Notes under the pieces: generated by a model
The model's input: the letters and a program-made list of their open reading frames with translations, nothing else
Told to the model about the DNA's origin: nothing
The model's database searches: none
Part shown: positions 1-11,744 of the stretch, piece by piece
Layout of the letters: each line of letters starts with the position of its first letter
Position numbering within the stretch: position 1 is the first letter of the stretch
Origin: Riptortus pedestris
Lineage: Eukaryota; Arthropoda; Insecta; Hemiptera; Alydidae
Assembly: GCA_019009955.1 (NCBI GenBank)
Contig: CM032230.1
Coordinates: 16,479,501-16,543,500 of the forward strand
Length of the DNA stretch: 64,000 nt
Direction of reading: 5' to 3'
Position numbers and translations under genes: made by a program

Positions 1-252
1 GTTAGATTTATTATTATTATTTATTAACGTCCACTTTTTGCTACTGTGGCTAATTGGGATGGGTTATCTGTTTGTTGCCACCATTTTCTAACCAGAGTGG
101 GACTAAGGATTTTATTTAATGAATTTGTCACTAAATAAATTCTTTTTGCCCAGACGGGAATCAAACTCACCAATCTGTGGAATCAATCTCACCTTTTACC
201 CTGTGAGTTAATGGCCAACACTTTAACTCACATGGATAACCTGAACCTTAAA
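1..252 (-). mobile_element. tRNA-derived SINE (family S), copy 1
   Basis: Read on the minus strand this is the SINE seen at 16575-16804: head with GTTATCCATGTGAGTTAAAG (box A-like), a B-box-like GAGTTTGATTCC, then a body and a TTATTAATAA-type tail. The B-box resemblance to tRNA genes suggests pol III transcription, but no intact tRNA is present. It may be cut by the window edge. Confidence 0.75.
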
Positions 253-342
253 TGAAATTCTTTATCCCAACCTGGCTAGAATGGTATGGTAACCTATGGA
301 TAAGACGTCCCAATTAGCATTAGAAGGATAAAGTGGATTTAA
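253..342 (+). mobile_element. SINE family S, 3' body fragment
   Basis: A plus-strand piece matching only the 3' half of the SINE (the CCCAACCTGGCTAGAA and GGTAACCTATGGATAA blocks), placed head to head with copy 1. No tRNA-like promoter is present in this piece. Confidence 0.55.
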
Positions 343-493
343 ACAAACAGCATAACAATTAAATGAAATTTTTCCTTCAAATACTATATCAAGATTTTTT
401 TTTTTTTTTATCTTTTCAAAATATCTATAACAGATTTACATTTCTTACTTTCTTAAACTAAGTTCATAATTAATCTTATTTAAAGCTGGTAAC

Positions 494-3210
494 AGGGGTC
501 ATAGCAATGGAAGAAAAAAATATAGGAGTTAAAAAGAAAAAATATAGGATACTAGTTTGTTGGAGAAACCTGAATATATATTTTTTTAAAGCAGTTCCCA
601 ATCAGTATATGAGATAAATCTCATTAAATTACAAATTTGTCACATGGAACCATAAACAGAATTCAAAAACTTAACAGTGTTATACCTAAGTTAGAAAGTT
701 ACATTATTAAATAATACAAAGTAAATTCATTGAAAGAAAAGAAATCAAGCCTAAGTATAAAAAAATTTAATGTACTATGTTTTTAGAACAAACTAAAAAG
801 TTGAAGCCCATTGACAGTAATGTATTTGAATTATTTTGTATAGCCTTGTAAAAACCTACAAATGCCACACACACCATTTTCAATTGGGTCACAATGTCAA
901 ATTCTAAGCTATGTTCAAAGTTTCAAGTCTATCGGGAAGTTACTTTAAAATCAATTACAAGATTCCACTCAAATAGACATACAAGAAAAATGAGTTAATA
1001 AAAACACAGTAATAACATAGTAATAGAAAAGTATACTTTGACTCATTAAAAATAAGTTAAAGGTGTCAGTAAAAACATCAATATTTAATAAATACAAAAC
1101 ATTCATAAACAGAACTTTAATAATGTACTACATGTTTGCTGAAAAAACAAATGCCAATATTACAGATGATGAAAAGAAATAATTCCTATTTTCTAATTTT
1201 TTTTATTAACATATTAAGTTGCACTTCAACTTTTTTTAGTTCTTCTCCCTTTTCAGTAAGCATTTTATGCCCTGACTGTAGAAGGGCTTGTGCAGAGCAA
1301 ACTTCTGTCATATTATTATTTTGAACTGCTCTTGATAGTGTCTCGTATTAGCTTCGCTAATTAAAGAATGGCTAGAATCCACTGCTTTTTGTAAATGTTT
1401 TTTTTTTACTTCTAAAGTTTTCAATTCATCATCACATTCTCTCTTATACTTTAAAGCATCTCCTTCTTCTCCCTCCTTTTTAATTTCTTCTAAATAATCT
1501 TTATACACCTTGTGGGCTTCTCTAAAAGATTTTAACATCTTGGGAGAGACTGGAATTTTTATTATATCACCACCTCTGCTTCTGATTTCTGCTTCAACTG
1601 TACGAAGACTGTTAATTGTCTTTTCGTTCAAAGAAGCACGAGAAGTTGTCACATATCGACGATTTACAGAAAAACCGCGTTCAACATCAGCCTGACCATG
1701 ATATATGCTCAATATTGCTTTAATAAGTTTTGAGAGGTACGGATATTTGATACTGCCAAAATTGTTTTTCCGTTGTAGTTTATCAACATCCTCTTTCTTA
1801 ATTAAAGAAGGCATCTGTTCAGCAACTTTTGTTAGACATTGTAATGAACGTTGTTCACGCTTGACATACGGATGTAAAAAATGTATATTTTTTAGCAATT
1901 CATTATTTAAAGGAAGGTGTTTTAATAAGTAATCGATGACAGCAATAATGAATTTTTTTGCTTCCGAATAAAAATATTTCCTATCATTTTCTTTAAGCTT
2001 CTGTGCTTCTTTTTTTGCAAGAAAACCAACAGATATCTTTTCCCCTTGCAACATATTATCAGAATTTTTCAAGTCGAGAGAAAACAGCAGTTTGGATTTG
2101 GATTTCTCTTGCATTTTCTCAGGCTTTACAACTCTTGTTAATAGACTTTTAATTAACTTGCAAAGCTCATCATAAAGAATATGAATCATTGGTTCTTCTA
2201 CTTGCATAATTTTTAAAAAACTTTCGATGCTTTCACCTACTGATTTCAGAAAATGTAAACGAGTTAAAGTAGAAGAATCATTAAGAACAGATCTCAAGAA
2301 TTGATATGAGTGGGATTGAAACTGGCTCTTGATTTTGCTTTCTGGTATGATTTTCAAGAAATATTCTTTTAAAGCTCCCCATTGGTTGATAATCCTAGTG
2401 ATGACTGGTATCAGTGTCAGCCACCTATTACTCACAAATCTCATTATCATTTCTTGCTTAATGCAGACTTCGAAAAGCACCTTGGAAATCTTCTTGACGC
2501 GATGGATATTTATGCAGAAATTTAAATGCAGCATCCAAAAAATCTTCAATATTCCAGTGGTTTGCTTCATGAGTCATAGCATGCTTAAAAGAATTGTACA
2601 CTATATGCAGGTTACAAGAACCTACTCTGATAAGAGGCAGACAATCTCTATCATGAAGTTCTTTGTCAATTTCATCAAGACATTTTCGATTAACAGGTGG
2701 GCCATCAGAGCTTATGGCTAACAATTTCTTAACTGGTAATTTATCAAGTGTAAGAGCCAAAAATATTTTGGCTTTTAAAATATCTGCTGTAGCGTGGCCC
2801 AGTTCAAAAGCACGCAGGAAATTATTAACGATTTGATTATGGTCTTCATTCCAAAATCTTATATGTATATCCAGTTGCTTCTTTCCATTATCAGTTGTCT
2901 CATCGAAAGACAGAGAAAAGAAGTTATCACTTCTAATTACAGAAGAAATTACTTCATCATGGAAGTATGGTCCAAGGCCGTGACTTATTTCATACCCAAT
3001 TTTCGCAGGACTCATAGAAAAAGATTGGGCAATTTTACTATCACTAAAGGCAAGTATTTAGTTATGTTTTGTGGAGTTGTGCATTTTTGCATAGCATGTA
3101 ACAAATTTAAAAAAAAATATATATAGGAGATATAGGAGTTGGCATGAAAATATAGGAGAATATCTGCCAAATTGAGAAAATATAGGAGATATAGGAGGAC
3201 TATGAGGCCT
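494..3210 (-). mobile_element. hAT DNA transposon, internally decayed
   Basis: The ends are short inverted repeats AGGGGTCATAG (494-504) and CTATGAGGCCT (3200-3210), flanked by near-identical 8-bp duplications CTGGTAAC (486-493) and GTGGTAAC (3211-3218). An 8-bp duplication is the hAT signature. The motif ATATAGGAG or a close variant recurs just inside both ends (about 520-555 and 3117-3198); I infer possible transposase-binding subterminal repeats. The inside encodes a minus-strand hAT transposase relic (1308-3050) without its N-terminal DNA-binding region, so the copy is probably immobile. Confidence 0.8.
1308..3050 (-). pseudogene. hAT-family transposase relic (frameshifted)
   Basis: Two overlapping minus-strand frames make one protein. 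The first (3015-2458, extending in frame up to about 3050) carries LAFSDSKIAQSFSMSPAKIG, the FDETT motif holding the first catalytic Asp, SSDGPP with the second acidic residue, and SCNLHIVYNSF. The second (from about 2480 to 1308) carries SNRWLTL and the C-terminal hAT dimerisation region, with ADVERGFSVNRRY near 1690, and ends in a charged coiled-coil-like tail. The frames join at a single shift near 2465-2480. The N-terminal BED-type zinc finger of this family is missing: only about 150 bp lie between the first readable residue and the inverted repeat. It would have cut and pasted the host element; here it is inactive. The copy at 45235-45570 keeps the finger region lost here. Confidence 0.85.
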
Positions 3211-3282
3211 GTGGTAACCATGGTGTATGTTTGGAGCTGACCAACACCAGCCAGCCCCTTTAGAACATAGTCCTAATTGAAA

Positions 3283-3392
3283 TTTTACCAGATTATCAGC
3301 TATTGAGCTCGTACTCATGACGCGATTTTCGAAAAATTTCTTCAAATGTCCATCGATCCTACACAGGAGATGACAAAAATGAGGTTTGTTCA

Positions 3393-3446
<54 letters not shown>

Positions 3447-3813
3447 TTTGTCTGTTAACACTCTAGCGGTCGCAATATTTGTTTAATCGTCACCAAACTC
3501 GGGGTTTTATGTAAAAAGGAAGGTCAAGTTCTTTAATGGCTAAAATTGGACCAGTGGGAGGGGGGATTTTCGAAAATTCGAAATATCTCCGTTGCTATAC
3601 TACTAATACTATTGCAAATTAAATTTACTATAAATATAGTTATATACATTTATTTATTTTTATTAAGTGTAACGGACGAGCTATGGTTCCCGCCGAAAGC
3701 TAGTTCGGGCGTTTCCGTAACTGATCGGCACTCGTATGGAGATTTCTCTATTGTATAACTTTACGTGGGAAATCTGCTTAGTTTACGCAGCCCCTGCGTG
3801 ACAGACTTTTTTT
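3283..3813 (+). mobile_element. Family A (HINE-like) element, copy 1
   Basis: It shares the family sequence: ACTCATGACGCGATTTTCGA, CATCGATCCTAC, a TA microsatellite at about 3398-3448, TTTGTCTGTTAACACTCTAG, then the 3' end GGGAAATCTGCTTAGTTTAC, hairpin GCAGCCCCTGC and GTGACAGAC plus a T run. The 5' terminal palindrome is degraded. It lies 58 bp beyond the last WDR45B exon found. Confidence 0.75.
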
Positions 3814-3870
3814 GATTACCAGCAAATAGTTCACACAGAGTTATGGTAGAACTAAATGAAATATATATAC

Positions 3871-3972
3871 CTGGACTGTTTATTCAATTTCTGATCTTCA
3901 ACAGAGAACACATGTACAGTCCCATGATCACTGGAGACACAAAGCCATGTTGAATCTTGGTTAAAATTGATA
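3871..3972 (-). CDS. WDR45B: WDR45B exon 6
   Basis: This 102-nt exon follows CATTTTCAG and completes the Cys codon from exon 5, reading [34 protein letters not shown], and ending AG before donor GTATAT. The family continues with a further segment of about 75 residues that is not visible in the remaining 3870 bases. Confidence 0.92.
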
Positions 3973-4169
3973 CTGAAAATGAAAAAAAAAAATATTTGTC
4001 TCAAGATATTCAAATAGAATGTACATAACTATAGATATTGGTATGATAATTAGCAGATTTCCCTTAAGGGAAATCAGCTATTGAGGTCGTACTCATGACG
4101 CGAGTTTCGAAGAATTTCTTCAAATGTCCATCGATCCTACCCAGGAGATGACGAAAATGAGGTCCGTTC

Positions 4170-4231
<62 letters not shown>

Positions 4232-5008
4232 CTGTTAACGCTCTAGCGGTCGCAATTTTCGTTTGATCGTTACCAAACTCGATATTTAAACGTTTTATGC
4301 AAAAATAAAGATCAAGTTCGTTAATGGCTGAAATCGGACCAGTGGGAGGGGGGGTTTAGAGGGGAGGATTTTCGAAAATTCGAAATATCTCCGTTACTAT
4401 ACGTCGGATCGAAAAATTATATAGAATCAATCTTATTGCAAATTAAATTTACTATAAATAATGTTATATACATTTATTCTGTATCTTGAATATTAACCGA
4501 GATATTTGCATTTTTCTGTTTTCAGCTTCTGAGATGAGATCGGCTAACTTCGGGTTTAGTCGTGAGTTTCTGTCAAGAGCTAGTTAGGGCCGTTCCCGTA
4601 ACTGTTTGACTCTCTATTCTGAAATTTCTCTATTGTAAAACTTCACGTGGGAAATCTGCTTAGTTCAAGCAGCCCCTGCGTGACGGACTTTTTTTTTATA
4701 TTCTCATTCAAAGTAAAGGAATTATTTTAATCACAAAAATGTATGGTTTTGAACTTTAACAGAATTATTTGTTTTAACTGAACTCATTTTGTCAAGTTTT
4801 GGCAAGACATCTGTATGTATCTCGCAAAACTCAAAAACGACTAGCCTTAGGATGTTAATATTTCATATTTAGGAATGTTCTACTACCTAGTTGAGCACCT
4901 CAATTTTTACCAAAATCCACTAATGGGGAAGGGGCAAAAATAAAAAATTGCAAACTTCTCTGTACCTTTAGAAATACAATAAAATTTGTATAGAACTAGT
5001 TTAGTTTA

Positions 5009-5055
<47 letters not shown>

Positions 5056-7168
5056 ATTATGTTTAATGACATTTTTCGAACCCAATGCACTTGAATGGAG
5101 ATATATAACTTTCAAAGGAATCATTCTAAATGAAGTGCATCAAAGCACTTTTTTTATATAATTTAATCAGAGTAGAAGGAAGAGACTGGTCAGATTTTTC
5201 TGAGAATAAAGAATTGACTGGTATTCACTGGAAGTTGAGAAAAAGGTAGTCAGGGTAGTGCATGGTCAACCAGGGCTAGACATGATTTAAACCTCCTATT
5301 CATGTATTATTCCTTGGTAATTATTTATAATCAAGGATGATGGCTGTCAGGAATAAAAATATGGATGATGAGATGTGCTAAGGTGGCAAGATATGTTGGC
5401 AGCCCTGCCTCTACACCATCCGTGCGATCAATTAGACAAAATCCGCAGTGGAAGAGGAAAATAAACCACACTATTTACATAGAATTTAATGCCCGAAAAG
5501 TAGCAGGGTTATTATTGAATATGAAAAATGATCAAGTACAATCATTGGCACTTCGTAGACTGGTTGAAGAATGATGGAATTTTGTTATAAATTTTAAAAT
5601 TGCTGCATATTTAATAACATTATTCACAAAAAGATTCTGCAGCCTATTGTCTTCCATAAATGTAATCAATATTGTACTGAAGTCTAGTACCCACGGTAGT
5701 ATTTTTCTAATAAGGTAACTCTTTTTTTATGAAATGTTAGATTATAGGTTGTTAGCAAGTGCATTAACATCACTTATAGCTGGGAAAAGGTCATTCTCTC
5801 AAGAATTATACTGGCTTCAATTTGTTTATCTCTTAAAATTCCTCTAAAAAATCTAAAATTGAATGTGGGCTGTTGGTATGCAACGTAGGTGCATGGTTAA
5901 AAGTGATTCAAAATATGGGAGAAATTTCTTAAGATTCTCGGCTGTAATTCTAAAGGTATGATGGATTGATGTATAACCTCTAAATGGAGTTGGTGCAGTC
6001 TCCACAAAATTAATCAGAGTTGCCTGACTTGATTCACCAAGGGTGGGGTTCTCAATTGAGAAATTTGTAGATGAATTGGATACTTGAGAAAAGGTCCTAC
6101 CACCCACATTCTAACATGGCTCCTAAAGATCCAATGAGTCTGAAAAAATATAAATGGAATTCTGAATAAATTGTAGAAGTGTTTTTTTTTTCTTTTTCCA
6201 AATGCAATTCTACTTTTTTTCTACAGGCACTGCATTGATACAGAAATCGTTAATAGGGTTTGGGTCGTTTTCAGAATCTGTGATGTCATGGTCTTAATGC
6301 ACACGCAATAAGGTTGGATGCATGAGCTGCCTACTTCACTTCCCAGCAATGCTGAATATTTAAAGATCGTACCCAGGCAATGGTTTTCCAATACTCAAAA
6401 TGTTAATGGGCTTACCAGTATATCTGAGCAGTATGGGCACCTCTCCTTAATTCCATCAATTTATCTCCTGATCCTGTGTCGAATATCCTGATTAATGTTC
6501 CCTAAAAGAAAACAACTAGATATTAACATATATCTATCTAACATCTGTTAACATATATCTTCTTCTAGCAAGAAGAATGTGAGGCCTACTCCATTTCATG
6601 TCAGACGATTACTTTACTCCTCACAACTTCTGCCATTAGCTTTCACTCTAATTAAATCACTTCCCACTGTTTGCTGTCCACATCCCCTACTAACTATTTC
6701 ATATCCACATCCACCACATCCCCCACTAATTATTTCATATATTACTTAGCTCCTTTCACACTTAGTTATCATTACAAAACAATAAAAATAATCGATCACG
6801 CAGGGGGATCGTAAGCTAAGCAGCCTACAAACTGATATACGACAACTTATTGTTAAATATGACATGAGTAGGAGTGGAGGTTTACTGAAGGCTGAAAAAT
6901 GCAAATAGCATGGTTAATAATCAAGATACAGAAAAAACAAATATAACAATATTTAAAGAACATTACATTTGCAATATGATTGGTTCTATACAATTTTTCG
7001 CCCCGATGCATTATAATGGAGATATTAAGAATTTTTAAATTCTTCCCCTCTACTGGTCGGATTTCAGTCATTAACAAACTTGATCTTTAATTTTATATAA
7101 AATGTTTAAATATTGAGTTTGGTAACAATCAAACAACAATTGTGACCACTAGAGCGTTAACAGGAAAA

Positions 7169-7225
<57 letters not shown>

Positions 7226-10182
7226 TTGAATGGACCTCAGAACGGATCAATGGACATTTGAGAACATTTTTCAAAAATCAGGTCATTAGTACGACCCCAA
7301 TAGTTGATTTCCCTTATGGGAAATCTGCTAAAAGTACAATGACAACAATATTTTATAATTAAGCTTGGAATAGAACGTTTCATGAGATATCAGCATATTC
7401 TTAATTTGAAATGAGAAGAAGTGTGAGTTCACTGAGGATTGAATTAACCTCGTTAATATTCAGGAAAAAGAACAAATTAACAAGAATGGCTATATACACA
7501 CTTTTCTATAAATATCTCATAACTGATATATTTATACTTTTTGAAACTCTATCCTCCCCTGGTGTGATCTCGTCCATTAACAAACTTGATCTTTAGTTTT
7601 CATTAAATGTTTAAATAAAGAGACAATGATCAAACATAAATGTCTACTGCTAGAGTATTAAAGCACACATGCACAAACACTGCACACACATACGTATTGG
7701 TGAATGATTGGATTAAATAGAGAAAGAGGATGCAACCTTGTCTGAAGCAGTAGCGAGGCGGGTCCCTTGTAGATTAAGAGCGAGGGCACCAACATTAGCT
7801 TCATGAGCAGAAATCTCTAGGGGTCTCCTCTCGGTATCGGCAAGATCTACGAGCACCACTACTCCAGTCCTACGCCCAGGGAATGCCAGCACCGAGTTGT
7901 TAGAATTCGGGCACAGCACACATAAACCTCAAAACAGAAAATAATAATTAAATTTAATATGTTCTTCATTAATTAGATTTGAACAATTTGTAACAATCAT
8001 TTTGAACAACTTAGTTTAAGAAACAAGAAATGAAAATCTGTTTTAGATATTCTCAAAAAGTATAAAAAATCAACACAGTTTACTAAAGGAAAAGAAACAT
8101 TATATTTTGATTTTTTTTTTTTTTTTTTAAATAGAACATTTTTTATACTTTCTTCAAAAATGGCAATATTAACTTTAATTTAATTATGTTAGGCTTGATT
8201 AAGCCTTAAGTAATAATATATTATTAATTATTAGTCTTTCCATAGAGAACCTATAATTCTCACACATTTCTGAGCTTACTCGACAATACATAATTTCCAA
8301 CTAACCACTAACTCACTAATAAATGTTGCGTCTGTATGGTTAGAATTATATAAGCATAATGAATACCTTTTGGGTTTGGATTTGTTTCGAATACATGCAG
8401 CTGCTGAGGATTCTGTGTAAATGTAAAAACCTTAATGACACCTTCAAGTACGACTACAATTCTATCTCTCCTCAATCGCACACCACGGACAGGGGCGGAG
8501 AATTCTAATGAAATTGCTTCCTGTTTTTTCATGTCATCCCATATCATTACTAAACAAAAAATGAACAGTACTCATTAGGTTTCATTAAAGTAAACAACTA
8601 AGGCAAATGTCTCTGAGCTGCATAAACTAAGTAGGTTTCTCCCACGTGCATGGCACACTAATGCCAGCGATGGGTATGTGAGTTCAGACCTCAGGCACAA
8701 GTTTTGTAAATAGAAAGTCTACGTTAGTATGTATTTTAATACAAGGTCTTTTAGCACTTTCCTGCCAACAGGACCTGTTAAACGAGAAGGGCACTTCTTT
8801 AAAATATTCATATGATGTAATAAAGTATCAACATATGTAAAAAAGATAAAAAACAATAGAAAACAAAATTACAGTATAATAGAATACCATTTAAAGTATA
8901 TGATATGCCTTAAGTAATTATAACATGAAACCAACCATTTGATCTACTTAAGATTTTTAACTACATAATTAGCAAACATAACGGGACAATATACTAGGGT
9001 TCGATTGAAAGGAGTCGTGTTTTTTCATATATTCTTCAGATTATTTAGAGGTGTGCTTATGTGTTCCACGTCATGCAGGGGCTGTGTAAACTAAGCAGAT
9101 TTCCAACAAGCTGCAAAGCTACAGACGTCATCATACATACATTCTCTATCGATAGAAAACTAAATTTGCAACAAGATTGGTTACATATGATTTTTGATCC
9201 AACTTATTATAATGGAGATATTTTGAATTTTGAATCCCCCCACCCAGTTTAATTTCAGCCTTTAATGAACTTAACTTTTAGTTTTACATGAAATGCTCAT
9301 ATATCGATCAAACAAGAAGTGTAAACTAATATATGTTTGTACATTTTTTAATAAAACGTAGTGAATTTCTCTATACCTACTTACAATTTCAATGAATCTT
9401 TTTGTTTATCAAGAAAACATCTATGAATTATGTTAAGGGAAGTCTGCTAAAACAGAACAGCTATATCCCACCGACTTCCGTCTGCCACGCCAATCACTCT
9501 CCGCCTCACAACTGAGATGGCTCTCTACTATTCACTTGATCTTGTTAAACATGTTTCAAACCAGATTCCTGGATAAAGCAAGGTTATTTATTTATTTTGG
9601 AGCGTTCGCAGCGAGGCGATATTGCTCATAAAAAAACAACAAAAACAATTTATATAAACAAAATACAAAATGAAAATAGAAACAAGAAAAAATTAAATAA
9701 TACAAAATAAGAACGCAAACAAATAACAAAACTCGACTAAATAACAGAACGCAACAATATAACAAAACACAACTAAATAACGGAACGCAACTAAATAACA
9801 GAACGCAACAATATAACAAAACACAACTAAATAAAACTCAACTAAATAATAGAACGCAATCAAATAACAAAACAACGAAAAACAACAATAAACACAAAAT
9901 AACAAATAAAATAAATAAACAAAAACAAAACATTAAGTTCAAAAACAAAGACTGTAAAGACTAATAAAATTACGTAAACAATTATATAATTTCAATGGAT
10001 AAAATCTAAACTAAAATCAAATAAATATAAATTAGTATGTACAATAAAATGGAGATTTCTAACACTTAAAATATTTACAATCATATGCTCTCACTTTCTT
10101 TATCACACATACAAACATGCATACACACTCACGCGTGCACACGTGTGCAGACACACGCACGCACGCACACTCACACGCGCAA

Positions 10183-10217
<35 letters not shown>

Positions 10218-11744
10218 CACATACACACACATAAAAGCAAGGTTTAAATATAGATATAATAATTGAGAACAAATGTCATTCATACACCTATAGGATTCTT
10301 AATATAGGTATAATACTTTTTTGGACCATATATTTTTGAATATTATTGGCACCCGACGATTGTATATGAGAAAACAGTAGGTACATAAATCCTAAATCCA
10401 CATATACATTAAGTTGACTAATCTTATATTTGAAAATCTTATTTAGATAAAGTAGTTGATTTCATTTTATAACGACTCAAGGCATATCCTATGCTTTAAT
10501 TCTACTCAATTAAACCATTTTTTTTTGTTTGCTTTCATACAAAATAAGAATATTTTAAAAAATGTTGACTCTTAGTTTAGCAGGCCCTGATGACAGGAAC
10601 ATAAATATGTCAGGAAGACTTCCTATTTACGAGACCTGCGACTGAGGTATGAATTCACAAATCCATTCCTCACTATACAAATTATACCTAATATCCAGTC
10701 CAGAAGAGCTCTTCTGCTCCCTAATTAATACTATATTTTTCTATATGGGATAATGAAAATATAAATAGCAAAAATCAGAATTTAAAAAAAATATTACACC
10801 ATGCTAACTCTCAACATATGTTAAAATTAAATATAGATGCAATTAACTCCTTGCACGGTACAATTGGAAAATCAATAATTATTTGTCTGAATATAAAACA
10901 TGGACAGTAGAAATGACAATGCACAAAACTTAGGGATATTTGGAACCCATCCAACAGTTCAATAAACAGTAAAAGCATCTAGTCATCAACAAGTACAAAT
11001 AATATAAATTATTTCTTCCAACAATGCTGATATATTAGCAATAACAATAACTACTTATCAGTTAATAGAGAATACTTTTCATTTAAAAAAAAATTATTTG
11101 TTTAAGTGTATACACAAGTTTACACAATAGTAACGAAGGCAGTGTTCATGATGAATATTAAACATTAGCACCAGTAACCTTCTTTTTATAGATGCTGATG
11201 AAAACGTAACACATAATGGAACACTGCAGCAAATATAAGAACTAAGGAAAGTAAAGTTTTATGTAAAAATTGAGATACTTAGGACAACGTTTAATTTGAA
11301 AAGTTCATGCTTCTTGAAGTTAAGTATAAGTAAGAATGTTTCACTAGTATATTAAATATTAAACTGTCACCTCACAATAAAATAAGAAATGAATGATATA
11401 AAAATACCTTTATTTACAGGATATTTAGGGTGCATTCCTCCCCCAACAAGAGCCAAATAATTACATCGAAAAAGCATTTCAACAATAGACAAACCTCCAT
11501 CAGGGAAATCTTGCCTCTCTTTTTCTTTTAGTGGATCACAGTTATAAACTCTAAAACCATCATCCATCCCACAGGCAAAGCAACCTTTTACAGAATAAAT
11601 ACCATAAATGTGGTTATACTATTAAATACTTGTAATTCAGCATTCTAAGCAAAGCAAAAGTATTAGAAAATGGCAAAAACCTTGGTCCTGATTGAAAGCA
11701 GCAAATAGTAGACCATTTCCATAGACATTAGTTTCCAGATTCAT
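3871..11744 (-). CDS. WDR45B: WDR45B/WIPI3-like PROPPIN, six exons, C-terminus not found
   Basis: The seven-bladed beta-propeller family of this protein binds PtdIns3P on the phagophore and helps recruit autophagy lipid-transfer machinery. Exons on the minus strand are 11744-11681, 11584-11408, 8549-8367, 7927-7737, 6501-6416 and 3972-3871; all have AG/GT borders and compatible phases, giving 267 residues. The protein starts [20 protein letters not shown], close to the vertebrate WDR45B start. It contains [36 protein letters not shown] and the phosphoinositide-binding LRRG motif (residues 223-226), then [15 protein letters not shown]45B proteins are about 340 residues, so about 75 are missing; I could not find them in 1-3870, and they probably lie left of the window. 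WDR45 (WIPI4) fits less well: the KVMIWDDM and DPLKEKE stretches match WDR45B. Confidence 0.93.
4051..4692 (+). mobile_element. Family A element, full-length reference copy
   Basis: This is the best-preserved copy. The left end AGCAGATTTCCC (4052-4063) is inverted at the right as GGGAAATCTGCT (4649-4660). The left end contains a perfect 20-bp palindrome, GATTTCCCTTAAGGGAAATC (4056-4075). A TA microsatellite occupies 4175-4228 between GAGGTCCGTTCAAAA and TTTGTCTGTTAACGC. After the right inverted repeat come the hairpin GCAGCCCCTGC (4669-4679) and GTGACGGAC plus a T run. There is no coding capacity. The order (inverted repeats, microsatellite, 3' hairpin) recalls Helentron-associated HINE/DINE-1 elements. 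It lies in the WDR45B intron between exons 5 and 6. Confidence 0.85.
4795..5185 (+). repeat. Family B interspersed repeat, fragment 1, with poly(A) run
   Basis: It shares TGTATAGAAC and AAATGAAGTGCATCAAAGCA with the fragments at 21900 and 30930. An A run of about 40 bases at 5011-5050 interrupts it. No coding potential or clear termini are visible. Confidence 0.5.
6416..6501 (-). CDS. WDR45B: WDR45B exon 5 with the LRRG lipid-binding motif
   Basis: This 86-nt exon follows acceptor TTCTTTTAG. It reads [18 protein letters not shown] then [10 protein letters not shown] and ends TG before donor GTAAGC. The LRRG sequence is the conserved phosphoinositide-binding signature (L/F-RRG) of PROPPINs. 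It has no in-frame ATG and is too short for simple ORF detection; it was found by looking for the family sequence between exons 4 and 6. Confidence 0.92.
6797..7330 (-). mobile_element. Family A element, copy 3
   Basis: On the minus strand it begins TAGCAGATTTCCCATAAGGG and ends near CTGCGTG. The TA tract is at about 7157-7222, between TGGACCTCA and GTTAACGCTCTAG-like sequence. It lies in WDR45B intron 4. Confidence 0.75.
7365..7655 (-). mobile_element. Family A fragment
   Basis: An inner piece in the same orientation as copy 3, recognised by the reverse complement of the block with TTAATGG, the polypurine stretch and ATCAAGTTTGTT. It lacks both termini. It lies directly beside WDR45B exon 4. 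Confidence 0.5.
7737..7927 (-). CDS. WDR45B: WDR45B exon 4
   Basis: It follows acceptor TTTTGAG and encodes [28 protein letters not shown] and [14 protein letters not shown], ending in phase 0 before donor GTTGCA. Confidence 0.92.
8367..8549 (-). CDS. WDR45B: WDR45B exon 3
   Basis: It follows acceptor TTTTGTTTAG and starts with TA, completing a Val codon, so the join reads NKVMIWDD. It encodes [19 protein letters not shown] and [10 protein letters not shown] and ends in phase 1 before donor GTATTC. Confidence 0.93.
9060..9450 (-). mobile_element. Family A element, copy 4 (inner deletion)
   Basis: The plus strand reads CGTCATGCAGGGGCTGTGTA then AACTAAGCAGATTTCC, the inverse of the family 3' end. 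The other end is GGGAAGTCTGCTAAAA at 9437-9452. The inner half including the microsatellite is largely lost. It is intronic in WDR45B. Confidence 0.65.
9700..9875. repeat. Imperfect minisatellite
   Basis: Repeated short units alternate between forms such as GAACGCAACTAAATAACA and AATATAACAAAACACAACTA. It is open in two minus-strand frames only because of the repeat. Not coding in my judgement. Confidence 0.7.
9900..11400. other. AT-rich WDR45B intron 2 with AC microsatellite
   Basis: An AC/AT-type dinucleotide tract with GC-bearing variants lies at about 10117-10233. I see nothing else recognisable here. Confidence 0.5.
11408..11584 (-). CDS. WDR45B: WDR45B exon 2
   Basis: It begins after TGTAAAAG and encodes [37 protein letters not shown] and HPKYPVNK, ending AAA G before donor GTATTT. 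These are propeller blades 1-2 of the PROPPIN. Confidence 0.92.
11681..11744 (-). CDS. WDR45B: WDR45B exon 1 (coding part)
   Basis: The ATG at 11744-11742 gives [14 protein letters not shown] and ends CAA G before donor GTTTTT. The split Gly codon is completed by exon 2. This start is chosen because the family begins MNL and the NGLL/FNQD blocks follow at the expected distance. Any 5' UTR exon lies further right and was not identified. Confidence 0.88.

Noticed and set aside
9700..9875. CRISPR-like regular repeats
   Set aside because: Units are tandem without unique spacers, and the DNA is eukaryotic.
9592..10283. Cys/Val/Leu-rich minus-strand frames
   Set aside because: Produced by the minisatellite and AC microsatellite; no initiation context or domain.
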